Assembly: GCA_946479475.1 (NCBI GenBank)
Contig: CAMLGG010000011.1
Coordinates: 1 to 42,416 of the forward strand
Reading direction: 5' to 3'
Source of the DNA: an uncultured Ideonella sp.
GTDB lineage: Bacteria; Pseudomonadota; Gammaproteobacteria; Burkholderiales; Burkholderiaceae
Length of the DNA: 42,416 nucleotides
Shown piece after piece: positions 16,826 through 24,731 of the stretch. A program made the position numbers and the translations under genes. Under the pieces are notes generated by a model that made no database searches, was not told where the DNA came from, and worked only from the letters and a program-made list of their open reading frames with translations. Each line of letters opens with the position of its first letter. The first letter of the stretch is position 1.

Positions 16826-16930
16826 AGCCTGTCGAAGGGGCCTTGGGCAGGAGGGGCTTCGACAAGGCTCAGCCCGAACGGTGGGTCGAGCTTGTCGAAG
16901 GGGATCGGTCAGACGGGCTTCGACACCCGG
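16826..16930. repeat. REP-like palindromes, third cluster
   Basis: AAGCCTGTCGAAGGGGCC (16826-16843) faces GGGGCTTCGACAAGGCT (16853-16869), followed by CAGCCCGAACGG. A second pair is GAGCTTGTCGAAGGGG and GGGCTTCGACA (about 16888-16926). The same family as the clusters at 1761-2058 and 7889-8110, without the 22-bp expansion. It lies between convergent genes and abuts the cupin stop. Confidence 0.75.
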
Positions 16931-17398
16931 TCAACCGTTGGGATGCGTCGGGTCTATCCAGCGCACCTCTTCCGGGGGCTCGGCCGGCTCGATGTCGAGG
17001 TTGATCGCGATGGCCTGGCCGTCGCTGCGCACCAGCACGCATTCCAGGTCCTCGCTCGGGCTGGCGTTGATCTCCTGGTGAGGCACGTAGGGCGGCACGT
17101 AGATGAAGTCGCCCGGCCCGGCCTCGGCGGTGAACTCCAGCCGCTCGCCCCAGCGCATGCGGGCGCGGCCCCTGACCACGTAGATCACGCTCTCGAGCGG
17201 CCCGTGATGGTGGGCGCCGGTCTTGGCATTGGGGTGGATGTGCACCGTGCCGGCCCACAGCTTCTGCGCGCCGACGCGGGCGAAGTTGATCGCCGCGGCG
17301 CGGTTCATGCCGGGCGTGGCCGGAACGTTGGTGTCCAACTGGTCGTGCGGGATGACCCGCACGCCGTCGTGCTTCCAGGCGGGAGTGTCGTTCGGCAT
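16931..17398 (-). CDS. Cupin-domain protein
   Basis: 155 residues with one cupin barrel. Motif 1 is HIHPNAKTGAHHHGPLESVIYVVRG (metal histidines and glutamate) and motif 2 is PGDFIYVPPYVPHQEIN, so the metal site is complete. No signal peptide. Similar single-domain cupins act as small dioxygenases, isomerases or binding proteins; substrate not deducible. The ATG at 17398 has GAGG 5 bases upstream. It is divergent from the APH-like gene with a 65-bp gap. Confidence 0.88.
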   Translation of the reverse strand: MPNDTPAWKHDGVRVIPHDQLDTNVPATPGMNRAAAINFARVGAQKLWAGTVHIHPNAKTGAHHHGPLESVIYVVRGRARMRWGERLEFTAEAGPGDFIYVPPYVPHQEINASPSEDLECVLVRSDGQAIAINLDIEPAEPPEEVRWIDPTHPNG

Positions 17399-17463
17399 GG
17401 CGGCCTCGCGGAGCGCTGCTGGCGATGGCCCGATTCTGCGCCGCGCCGAATGACAATCCGGCC

Positions 17464-18375
17464 ATGATCGCCCGCCCGCTGCCTGCCCAGATCGACGTCG
17501 CCGCCTTCGACGCCCTGCATGACGAGCCCCTCGGCTGGCGGGAGGTGATCACCTCGATCGCCGCCGGGCATTCGCCCGCGCCGGTCCGGCAGATGGAAGA
17601 GGGCACGGTGCTCGTCGGCCTGGTCGGTCATGAACTCGTCGTCAAGCTGTACCCGCCGTTCCTGCGCGACCACTTCGAGTTCGAGCGAGAAGCGCTGGGC
17701 CTGCTGCACGGCCGGCTGGGCGTGCCCACGCCCGCATTGGTGGCCACCGGCGAGCGCGATACCTGGCCCTACCTCGTCATGACCCAGCTCGCCGGCGAGC
17801 CCTTGACCGAGGCGTGGCCGGCGCTGGCGGAGGATCGCAAGTGCCACGTGCTCGCCCAGATCGGCAGGCTGGCGGCCGAGGTGCATTCGCTGCCGCCGGC
17901 CGGGCTCGTTCGACTCTCGCCCGACTGGGACCGCTTCCTGCAAGGCCAGCGCGAGCGCTGCGCGCAGCGCCAGCAGCGTACGGGCCTGCCGCCCCACCTG
18001 CTGGCCGCGCTGGAGCCGTTCGTCGCCGGCGAGGTGCCTGCCGGTCGCGGTGTCATCCTGACGGGCGAGTACACGCCGATGAACCTGCTGCATGGCGCTG
18101 CCGGGGTCGTCGGCATGTTCGACTTCGGCGATGGCCTGGTCGGCCCGCGCGAGTACGACTGGCTCGGGCCCCTGTGCTTCCTCGCGGCCGGCCACGCGCA
18201 GCGCTGCGATGCCTTCATGGAAGGCTACGCAGCCGCCCCGGGCCGGGCGTGGCGCCTGCCGCTGCTGCGCTTGCTGCTGCTGCATCGCTACAGCAACCTG
18301 CCCGCGCAGATCGCGTGCAAGGGCTGGGAGCAGGCGCCCGACTTCGAGGCGCTGGCCGAGCTGATCTGGCCTTGA
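17464..18375 (+). CDS. APH/choline-kinase-like phosphotransferase with altered catalytic loop
   Basis: 303 residues. The N-lobe has the ATP lysine at K61 (LVVKLYPP) and glutamate in FEFEREALGLL. The hinge region is YLVMTQLAGEPL. The catalytic loop, normally HGDxxxxN, reads TGEYTPMNLL with E202 and N207. The metal motif DFGDG is intact at D220. The normal catalytic base Asp is therefore replaced by Glu and the preceding His by Thr; some APH-fold families tolerate this, others are pseudokinases. The substrate is unknown. ATG 17464 is chosen by position; an in-frame ATG at 17425 adds 13 residues of poor quality. It converges on the monooxygenase gene with a 15-bp gap. Confidence 0.85.
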   Translation: MIARPLPAQIDVAAFDALHDEPLGWREVITSIAAGHSPAPVRQMEEGTVLVGLVGHELVVKLYPPFLRDHFEFEREALGLLHGRLGVPTPALVATGERDTWPYLVMTQLAGEPLTEAWPALAEDRKCHVLAQIGRLAAEVHSLPPAGLVRLSPDWDRFLQGQRERCAQRQQRTGLPPHLLAALEPFVAGEVPAGRGVILTGEYTPMNLLHGAAGVVGMFDFGDGLVGPREYDWLGPLCFLAAGHAQRCDAFMEGYAAAPGRAWRLPLLRLLLLHRYSNLPAQIACKGWEQAPDFEALAELIWP

Positions 18376-18390
18376 GCCGACGGCGTGGCC

Positions 18391-19896
18391 TCACCCGACC
18401 TGCGGCGGCCCGCACCAACGCAGCAGCGCTTCGCAGAGCCCACGCACATGGCCTTCGCCGACCCAGGCCACGTGGCCGTCGGGCCGGATCAGCACGCCCG
18501 TGGGGGGCTCGACCGTCCCGACGACCGGCAGCTCCCAAGGGCCTTCGCACTGCGCCTGCAGGCATCGAACGCTCGCGGACCAGGGTGCGCCTGCTTCGAG
18601 GACTTCGGGTGCATCGCCGAAGCCCAGCAGGACCGGGCGGCCCTGGTGCAGCAGGCTGAAGACGCGGCGAGAGCCGTCGGCGGTGGACAGCTCCAGGTCC
18701 GGCATGCGCCTGCCGAGCAGCGCATGGCCCTCGCCGAGGTCATGGCGGATGCCCAGCCCCGAAAGATCTCCGGCGAGGCGCTTGCGCGGCTCTTGCATGG
18801 TGAGCAGGTCGGCCAGGGTGTCGCGAAGCGCGCCGGTCTGGTCGTCCTGCCTCTGGAGCGCGGAGCCGGCCATGGCGAGCTGGATCGCCCGCGCGCCGAC
18901 CGGGTGCCGCTCGGCGTGGTAGGTGTCGAGCAGGCTGTGCGGCGAGATGCCCTTGACGACCTGCGCCAGCTTCCAGCCCAGGTTCACGGCATCCTGCACG
19001 CCGGTGTTGAGGCCTTGCCCGCCCACCGGTGAATGCACGTGCGCTGCGTCCCCGGCGAGCAGCACCCGCCTTTCGCGATAGCTGACCGCCTGGCGCGCGG
19101 CATCGGTGAAGCGCGAGATCCACGTCGGATCGTGCACGCCATAGTCGGTGCCGCACACGGCCACCAGGGCTTCGCTGAGCTCCTGCAAGGTGGGCTCGCC
19201 GCCTGCGCCCACGCGCGCCTGCGGCACCATCACGCGGATCGGGCCGCCTTCCTGGTAGACGATCTCGCCATCGCGGATCTCGTAGTTCAGCCGGCCGAAG
19301 GAATGGATGCCCAGCGCCGTGCGATGGATGCCCAGCGGCGGCGCCTGCTTCATCTCGACTTCGGCGATCAGGCTGCTCGCCGTGGCATCCCAACCCCGGA
19401 ACTCGATGCCCGCGAGCCGGCGGACCAGGCTGCGCCCGCCGTCGCAGCCGACGAGGTAGGCCGCGCGCAGGGACAGGCCCTCCGAGGCGGTGAGCGCCAC
19501 GCCGGCCTCGTCCTGCACGAAGCCGGTCACCACCCGCCCGCGATACAGGCGCACGCCCAGTTCCTCGACCCAGCCGGCGAGGATCTCCTCGAAGCGGTTC
19601 TGCCACAGCCCCAGCGTGAAGGCGTGGCGAGAAGGGAAGTCGCCCAGGTCCAGCTTCACCGAGGCGAAGCCACAGCGCTGGGCCGGCTGTCCCTGCGAGA
19701 TGAAGCGATCGGCGATGCCTCGCTGGTCGAGGATCTCGATCGTGCGGGCATGCAGGCCACCCGCACGCGAGCCGGCCAGGGCCTGGCTCGGCCTTCGCTC
19801 GACGATGGCCACATCGACGCCCGCCAGGGCGAGCTCGCCCGCGAGCATCAGGCCGGTGGGGCCTGCGCCGGCTATCAGAACCTCGTGTGAATCCAT
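18391..19896 (-). CDS. FAD-dependent aromatic-ring monooxygenase (PheA/TfdB/MhpA type)
   Basis: 501 residues, a class A flavoprotein hydroxylase. The FAD dinucleotide motif GAGPTGL is at 10-16, the DG motif CDGGRSLVRR at 151-160, and the GD motif AGDAAHVHSPVGGQGLNTG begins at 281. The C-terminal thioredoxin-like tail of this family is present (GRPVLLGFGD ... VLIRPDGHVAWVG). It hydroxylates an aromatic or polyketide-like substrate with NAD(P)H and O2; the substrate is not deducible. ATG 19896 has GGGAG 7 bases upstream; the open frame beyond has no FAD-fold content. No pathway genes for aromatic degradation flank it. Confidence 0.92.
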   Translation of the reverse strand: MDSHEVLIAGAGPTGLMLAGELALAGVDVAIVERRPSQALAGSRAGGLHARTIEILDQRGIADRFISQGQPAQRCGFASVKLDLGDFPSRHAFTLGLWQNRFEEILAGWVEELGVRLYRGRVVTGFVQDEAGVALTASEGLSLRAAYLVGCDGGRSLVRRLAGIEFRGWDATASSLIAEVEMKQAPPLGIHRTALGIHSFGRLNYEIRDGEIVYQEGGPIRVMVPQARVGAGGEPTLQELSEALVAVCGTDYGVHDPTWISRFTDAARQAVSYRERRVLLAGDAAHVHSPVGGQGLNTGVQDAVNLGWKLAQVVKGISPHSLLDTYHAERHPVGARAIQLAMAGSALQRQDDQTGALRDTLADLLTMQEPRKRLAGDLSGLGIRHDLGEGHALLGRRMPDLELSTADGSRRVFSLLHQGRPVLLGFGDAPEVLEAGAPWSASVRCLQAQCEGPWELPVVGTVEPPTGVLIRPDGHVAWVGEGHVRGLCEALLRWCGPPQVG

Positions 19897-20009
19897 CGCC
19901 GCACTCCCGTTTCGACTGGCACCCCGACATCGGGGGCGGCGATTCTGGAGCAGGGGGTGGGCCCTCGCGCAAGCCGGGGGCCGGCCGGTACACTTGAGGC
20001 AACGGGACG

Positions 20010-20030
20010 TCGTGCCTCGGCCCGGCACGA
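20010..20030 (-). terminator. Hairpin downstream of the TonB-dependent receptor
   Basis: TCGTGCC (20010-20016) pairs with GGCACGA (20024-20030) across 7 bases. Closer to the receptor stop are two more palindromes, GGCAGG-G-CCTGCC and GGCGATCGCC. No T-run, so a weak call. Confidence 0.35.
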
Positions 20031-20071
20031 TCGTTCCGGCCGGGGGCAGGGCCTGCCGGCGATCGCCTCCT

Positions 20072-22186
20072 CTAGAAGCCGACGTGCAAAGTCACTCGCA
20101 CGGTGCGCGGCTCCGCCGGATGCACGTGCCTGTCGGCCACCGGCGCAGCCTCGCCGGGCAATCGCGACTCGTAGAAGTACTCGATGTCGTTCACCTTGCG
20201 GTCGAAGAGATTGAACACGTCGAGCGTCAGCTCGGCCCGGGGCGCGAGCTTGCGGCCGATGCGAAGGTTGGTCGTGAGCGACGGCGCCGAGCGCACGCTG
20301 TTGTCCTCGATGAGGGCGCCGGAGCCGAGGTAGCGCCACTGCATGCTGGCGAACCAGGGGCCGAGCTCGCGCGCCGTGACGGCGATCGACGCCACCTGGT
20401 CCACCGCGTTCGGGATGCGGTTGCCGGCAGGGTCGGGATCCGAGAAGCGCGCGTGCGTCCAGGCCAGGTCGGCGTCGACCAGCAGCCACGGCAGCGGGAC
20501 GTAGCGGTTGTTCCACTCGATCCCGCGCCGCGTGCTGGGCCGGTTCGGCTCGGTGGCGCCGGCGTCGCCGACGTAGACCAGCTCGGAGTCGAAGTCCAGC
20601 TTCCACAGCGCGACCGAACTCTGCAGGCCCGGGATCCACTCGGTGCGCGCGCCCAGTTCCATGCCGCGTGCCGCCACCAGGCCGGGCACCCTGTCGGCCG
20701 GATCGCCGGTCCTGGGATCGACGCTTGCCGTCGTGCCGCGTGCATCGTTGCTGTGGAAGCCTCGGCCCGCATTGAAGAAGAACTCGGTCTTGCTCCAGGG
20801 CCCGAGGATCAGCGACAGCTTGGGCGACAGCAGGTGGCCGGAAGCCGAGCCGGAGTTCGCCGGGCTGCCCAAGGCATCGACCTTGAACCAGGCCTGGTCC
20901 GAGCGAAGGCCGACGATGCTGCGCAGCCAGGGAGTCAGCTCCACCGAGGTCTGGCCGTAGAGGCCGAGCAGCGCCTGCTGCACCTTGTCGTCGCGGGTGG
21001 TGCCGATGATCTGCCGCGCCTGGGTGTCGAACAGGCCCACCCGGATCCTGTCCTGCCGCAACTGCACGCCGAACTCGCTGCGTGCCGGCAGGGTTCCCAG
21101 CTGGTGGTCGATCGCGTGGCTGGCGCTGAGGCCGTGGATCGTGCGCTTGTCCTGCTGCGCGAACTGGTCGCCGCTGGCGGGGCGCTCCAGGGCGTAGGTG
21201 AAGTCGGAGAACAGCTTGAGCCGGTAGTCGATCGCGTACGCCGCCACCTTCGTCGCGCCAGTGTCGGTGTGGCGATGCCATTCGCCGGACAGGCTGCTGC
21301 GCCGGGTGTCGCCGCCGTCGGTCGGGTCCAGCGAGTCGAAGCGGCCGAAAGGGCGGCCGTCGCAGGTGCCGGCGTCGATCAGCCGCTGCGGGATCTGGTC
21401 GGTGGAGGTCCACCTGGCATCGTAGGCCATGAGGCTGGTGCTCCACCCTTCGCTGCGCGTGCCGCCGCTGAGCGTCAACACGGCGTTGGACTTGCGGATG
21501 TGCTCGGGCACCACCCAGGGCCCGTCGTTGTGCAGCAGCTCGATGGCACCCAGCAGCCTGACGCCCTGGACGATCTCGGCCGATCCGCCGCCGACGAGGC
21601 GCTGGAACTGCCGCTGGCCGAGGGTGAGCGCAGCGAATGGTTCGTCCAGCGTCGAGCGGTACAGGATGTCGGCCGACCCCGCGGCCGAGAAATCACCGGT
21701 CCTGGCGAAGTACGGCCCCTTGCGGTACTCGATGCGGTCGACGAGTTCCGGGATCAGGAAGTTGAGGTCCGAGTAGCCCTGCCCGTGGCCGTGCGTGGGC
21801 ATGTTGACCGGCAGGCCGTTGACGAAGGTGGCGAAGTCGGTGCCGTGGTCGAGGTTGAACCCGCGCAGGAAGTACTGGTTGGCCTTGCCGTCGCCGGAGT
21901 GCTGCGTGACGATGACTCCGGGCACGAACTCCAGCACTTCGCCCGGGCGCAATGCGGGCCGGCTGTTCAGCAGTTCGGCCCGGATCGTGCCCTGCGAGGC
22001 GGCATCCGAGCTCCCGACGGCGTTGTCGTAGTGGCGGCCGGTGATCTCCACGCGGTCGAACTGCGTGCCGGCGATGGCGACGCCGTCGGATGCCTCGGAG
22101 GACTGTGCCTGCGCAAGGCTGCCTGCCGTCAGCAGGAAAGCGGCAAGGGCGATCGGCCGGTGGCGATGCCAAGGGTGGAAGTTCAT
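20072..22186 (-). CDS. TonB-dependent outer-membrane receptor, candidate Ni/Co receptor
   Basis: 704 residues. Signal peptide 1-27 (ALAAFLLTAGSLAQA), then a TonB-box-like DRVEIT near 44-49. The plug domain is at about 65-175 (GEVLEFVPGVIVTQHSG, FLRGFNLDHGTDFATFVNG) with a histidine-containing loop NMPTHGHGQGYSDLN. A beta-barrel follows, ending VRVTLHVGF with the terminal aromatic residue. It lies 89 bp downstream of a NiCoT Ni2+/Co2+ permease on the same strand, so metal or metallophore uptake is the best guess. Plug-domain homologues exist without metal-gene neighbours, so the substrate is inference. The frame stays open upstream across the permease gene, but only because of GC bias. Confidence 0.9.
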   Translation of the reverse strand: MNFHPWHRHRPIALAAFLLTAGSLAQAQSSEASDGVAIAGTQFDRVEITGRHYDNAVGSSDAASQGTIRAELLNSRPALRPGEVLEFVPGVIVTQHSGDGKANQYFLRGFNLDHGTDFATFVNGLPVNMPTHGHGQGYSDLNFLIPELVDRIEYRKGPYFARTGDFSAAGSADILYRSTLDEPFAALTLGQRQFQRLVGGGSAEIVQGVRLLGAIELLHNDGPWVVPEHIRKSNAVLTLSGGTRSEGWSTSLMAYDARWTSTDQIPQRLIDAGTCDGRPFGRFDSLDPTDGGDTRRSSLSGEWHRHTDTGATKVAAYAIDYRLKLFSDFTYALERPASGDQFAQQDKRTIHGLSASHAIDHQLGTLPARSEFGVQLRQDRIRVGLFDTQARQIIGTTRDDKVQQALLGLYGQTSVELTPWLRSIVGLRSDQAWFKVDALGSPANSGSASGHLLSPKLSLILGPWSKTEFFFNAGRGFHSNDARGTTASVDPRTGDPADRVPGLVAARGMELGARTEWIPGLQSSVALWKLDFDSELVYVGDAGATEPNRPSTRRGIEWNNRYVPLPWLLVDADLAWTHARFSDPDPAGNRIPNAVDQVASIAVTARELGPWFASMQWRYLGSGALIEDNSVRSAPSLTTNLRIGRKLAPRAELTLDVFNLFDRKVNDIEYFYESRLPGEAAPVADRHVHPAEPRTVRVTLHVGF

Positions 22187-22231
22187 GGGCCGGGTGCTGA
22201 CTCGCGGGCGCGACAGGGTCGTGAAGATGCC

Positions 22232-22254
22232 TTCGACCGACTTACGAGGTCGAA
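22232..22254. promoter_or_regulatory. Dyad between the NiCoT and receptor genes
   Basis: TTCGACC (22232-22238) and GGTCGAA (22248-22254) are separated by 9 bases, 46-68 bp before the receptor start. It could be an operator for a separate receptor promoter or an mRNA hairpin. Unassigned. Confidence 0.3.
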
Positions 22255-22275
22255 AGGGAATCGGATGCAGGCGGT

Positions 22276-23109
22276 TCAGGGCTGCAGCGAAGCCGGGTCC
22301 CGTTGCGCACCGGCCCGGCACGCGAGGAGGTAGCAGACGGCCATGAAGGCGACGACCGACAGGCCGATCGCGAGTTCGCGTCCTTCGAGCAGGCCGTCGA
22401 TCCAGCCCGACGCCATGCGCGCGATGCCTGTCGCGGCCACCAGCAGGCTGGCGCAGGCCACGGCCAGCGTCATTCTTCGCGAGGCGAGCACCGCCAGGCG
22501 GTCGGTGCGCGAGATGAGCCGGGAAATCCACCAGCCATTCGCGCCGTCGCTGAACAACATGCCCAGCACGAACAGCAGGCCCAGCGTCATCGCGTGTGCC
22601 GTGCCGCCGAACCGCACCGCCATCATCGCGAAAAGCGCCGACTGGCTGAGGGTGTCGAACGACAGCGCGAACATCGAGCCGACGCCCATCACGGCCAGCG
22701 GACCGGAGGTCCCCTCCGAGCGGCCCAGCAGCCGATCGACCAGCCGGCCGCGCACGCCGACCAGCGGCACCGGCGTGCCGGGCGGCGCGCGCAGCACGGC
22801 ATGCAGGTTCACCGCGCCGATCAGCAGGAGCAGGCCGATCGAGAGGCCGCCGCCCAGGGCGGCGAACCAGGCGGGAGGCACCCAGTGGGCGCCGAGCATC
22901 CCGGCCATCAGCGCGATGGAGAGCACGACCGCACCGTGGCCCAGGGAGAACAGTGCCCCGCAGTAGCGCGAGTGCCATTGCTGCCGGCGGGCGCTGACCC
23001 GGGTCAGCCCGTCGATGGCCGCGAGGTGATCAGCGTCGAGTCCATGCCGCATGCCCAGGAGGAACACGAGGATGCACAGGGCACCCCAGTCGGAGGGAAG
23101 GTCGGGCAT
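22276..23109 (-). CDS. NiCoT-family nickel/cobalt permease
   Basis: 277 residues, several hydrophobic helices. The family signature HX4DH is present in helix II as RHGLDADHLAAIDGLTR (H22, D27, H28), as in HoxN/NixA/NhlF. Other family blocks are LGHGAVV, SFDTLSQSALF and LGLLFVLGMLFSDGANG. It transports Ni2+ or Co2+ across the inner membrane. It is shorter than classical NiCoTs (about 330-370), missing the long C-terminal part. It heads a likely two-gene unit with the TonB-dependent receptor. No NiCo, cobalamin or complete NikR element is seen in the 201-bp upstream gap. No urease or hydrogenase genes are in the window. Confidence 0.92.
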   Translation of the reverse strand: MPDLPSDWGALCILVFLLGMRHGLDADHLAAIDGLTRVSARRQQWHSRYCGALFSLGHGAVVLSIALMAGMLGAHWVPPAWFAALGGGLSIGLLLLIGAVNLHAVLRAPPGTPVPLVGVRGRLVDRLLGRSEGTSGPLAVMGVGSMFALSFDTLSQSALFAMMAVRFGGTAHAMTLGLLFVLGMLFSDGANGWWISRLISRTDRLAVLASRRMTLAVACASLLVAATGIARMASGWIDGLLEGRELAIGLSVVAFMAVCYLLACRAGAQRDPASLQP

Positions 23110-23310
23110 GGACAGGTCGCGTCACGTGCAAGAAGGGAGGGAGTGTCATACAAGAAGCGTGCCGGCGGCGACTGGCAGACGGAGGTCGGCAGATGCTTGC
23201 CAAGCGATTCGTTCGATCCCCGTGCGTTTGCCATGAGCTGGCACAGGGGACAATGGCCCCGGCGCACCGAAGAATCACAAGCGCCCCGCCTTCAACCGCC
23301 TTGCCTTGCC

Positions 23311-24207
23311 ATGCTCAGTTTCCTGCCGCCTTTCGTCCGAGGCGTGATCGTGCTCCTGCTGCTCGCACTGAACACCCTGCTCTGGTGCACGCCGCTGTTT
23401 GCCTTCGCCCTCGTGAAGCTCGTGCTGCCCTTCGGGCCCGTGCGGCGCGCGATCGACCCGGTGCTCAACGCCATCGCCACCGGATGGATCGCCTGCAACA
23501 GCGGCTGGATGCGGCTGACCCAGCGCACCCGGTGGGACGTGCAGGGCGTGGAAGACCTTGCCTACGCCGGCTGGTACCTCGTCAACTGCAACCACCAGTC
23601 CTGGGTCGACATCTTCGTGCTGCAGCGCGTGATGAACCGGCGCATCCCGCTGCTGAAGTTCTTCCTCAAGCACGAGCTGATCTACGTGCCGGTGATAGGC
23701 CTGGCCTGGTGGGCACTGGACTTCCCCTTCATGATGCGGCACTCCAAGTCCGACCTGCGCAAGCGGCCCGAGCTCAGACACCAGGACCATGAGACGACCC
23801 GGCGCGCCTGCGAGAAGTTCGCGCTCGTGCCCACCAGCGTGATGAACTTCGCCGAGGGCACGCGTTTCACCACGCAGAAGCACTCGTCGCAAGGCTCGCC
23901 GTACCGCCACCTGCTCAAGCCCAAGGCGGGCGCGCTGGCCCTGGCGCTGAACGCGATGGGCACGCAGTTCCGCTCGCTGATCGACGTCACCATCGTCTAC
24001 CCCGGCGGCGCACCCACCTTCTGGCAGTTCGCCTGCGGACGCGTGCCCCGGATCGTCGTGCGTGCGCAGCAGCTGCCCATCCCGCCCGAGTTCTGCCGCG
24101 CCGACTACGGCGCCGACTCCGGCTTCCGGCGCGAGTTCAACCGGTGGCTCACCACCTTGTGGGAGCGCAAGGACGAGCAGATCGATTCGTTGCTGCGAGG
24201 AGCCTGA
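23311..24207 (+). CDS. Membrane acyltransferase, YihG/PlsC family
   Basis: 298 residues. An N-terminal hydrophobic segment (VIVLLLLALNTLLWCTPLFA) is followed by the PlsC-fold blocks I to IV: NHQSWVD (HX4D), FLKHELIYVPVIG, NFAEGTRFT (the G3P/acceptor motif) and a later hydrophobic strand VTIVYPGG. The order and spacing match the YihG/lysophospholipid acyltransferase group, which acylates lysophosphatidate or lysophospholipids at the inner membrane. Start ATG 23311; the long open frame upstream is antisense to the NiCoT gene. It is divergent from NiCoT and ends 13 bp from the convergent PilZ gene. Confidence 0.92.
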   Translation: MLSFLPPFVRGVIVLLLLALNTLLWCTPLFAFALVKLVLPFGPVRRAIDPVLNAIATGWIACNSGWMRLTQRTRWDVQGVEDLAYAGWYLVNCNHQSWVDIFVLQRVMNRRIPLLKFFLKHELIYVPVIGLAWWALDFPFMMRHSKSDLRKRPELRHQDHETTRRACEKFALVPTSVMNFAEGTRFTTQKHSSQGSPYRHLLKPKAGALALALNAMGTQFRSLIDVTIVYPGGAPTFWQFACGRVPRIVVRAQQLPIPPEFCRADYGADSGFRREFNRWLTTLWERKDEQIDSLLRGA

Positions 24208-24220
24208 GGCCGCCTGCCGT

Positions 24221-24583
24221 TCAGGCCAGGAACTGCTCGATCAGGCGGACGTCTTCCGCCGAAAGGTTCGTCAGGGCCAGGCCGACCTTGTAGCCGTGGT
24301 CGCGGCCGCGCAGCGCATGCGCGACGGTCGCACGCAGGCGCAGCGTGTGGCTGCCGTCCGGGCCGGGCAGGCTCAGGACGACGTGGCACTCGGCCTTGAC
24401 GGGCAGGGCCTCGTCGACCTCGATCGCCATGCCCCCCACGCCGATGTCGGTGGTGCGCGCCGTCAGCTGCCTGCCGGCCACCACCATGCCCGCCACCACG
24501 CGCAGGGGCTTGCGCAGGCCCCTGCGCCGCTCGAGGGCGTCGGCGATGGCTGCCTTCAAGGCTTCGCGCTTGTCATCCGTCAT
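24221..24583 (-). CDS. PilZ-domain protein
   Basis: 120 residues, a single PilZ domain after a short helix. The c-di-GMP-binding RxxxR motif is R24-R28 (RKPLR). The second motif, normally (D/N)xSxxG, reads DIGVGGM at 46-52, with Gly for Ser. Binding of c-di-GMP is plausible but less certain because of this change. With two GGDEF proteins in the window it could serve as a receiver, but no partner is adjacent. It converges on the acyltransferase gene with a 13-bp gap. Confidence 0.85.
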   Translation of the reverse strand: MTDDKREALKAAIADALERRRGLRKPLRVVAGMVVAGRQLTARTTDIGVGGMAIEVDEALPVKAECHVVLSLPGPDGSHTLRLRATVAHALRGRDHGYKVGLALTNLSAEDVRLIEQFLA

Positions 24584-24624
24584 CGGGTCACTCGTGCAGG
24601 TCGGATCTCGGGAATCACCGCGCG

Positions 24625-24651
24625 CCGGGCGCCCGCGGGCTCAGCGCCCGG
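24625..24651 (-). terminator. Hairpin between M28 peptidase and PilZ genes
   Basis: CCGGGCGC (24625-24632) pairs perfectly with GCGCCCGG (24644-24651) across 11 bases; the loop contains another palindrome, CCCGCGGG. It lies 81 bp past the peptidase stop, on the path to the PilZ gene. No T-run. Confidence 0.35.
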
Positions 24652-24731
24652 ACCGGGGGGATTCAGGCCCTGTTTTCGGCAGGTCCTCGCAGAGCTTGAG
24701 TGACCGATTGTCCAACGACGGGGGCGCCACG

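Noticed and set aside
20072..22978. A 968-codon frame joining the NiCoT region to the TonB-dependent receptor
   Set aside because: The upstream part overlaps the NiCoT gene in another frame and lacks protein-like content; the receptor signal peptide starts at 22186.
23146..23151. NikR operator upstream of the NiCoT gene
   Set aside because: A single GTATGA half-site (minus strand) is present, but the partner position 16 bases away matches only 2 of 6 bases.
23110..23310. Cobalamin or NiCo riboswitch upstream of the NiCoT gene
   Set aside because: No B12-box or other conserved aptamer block could be found in the 201-bp gap on the minus strand.
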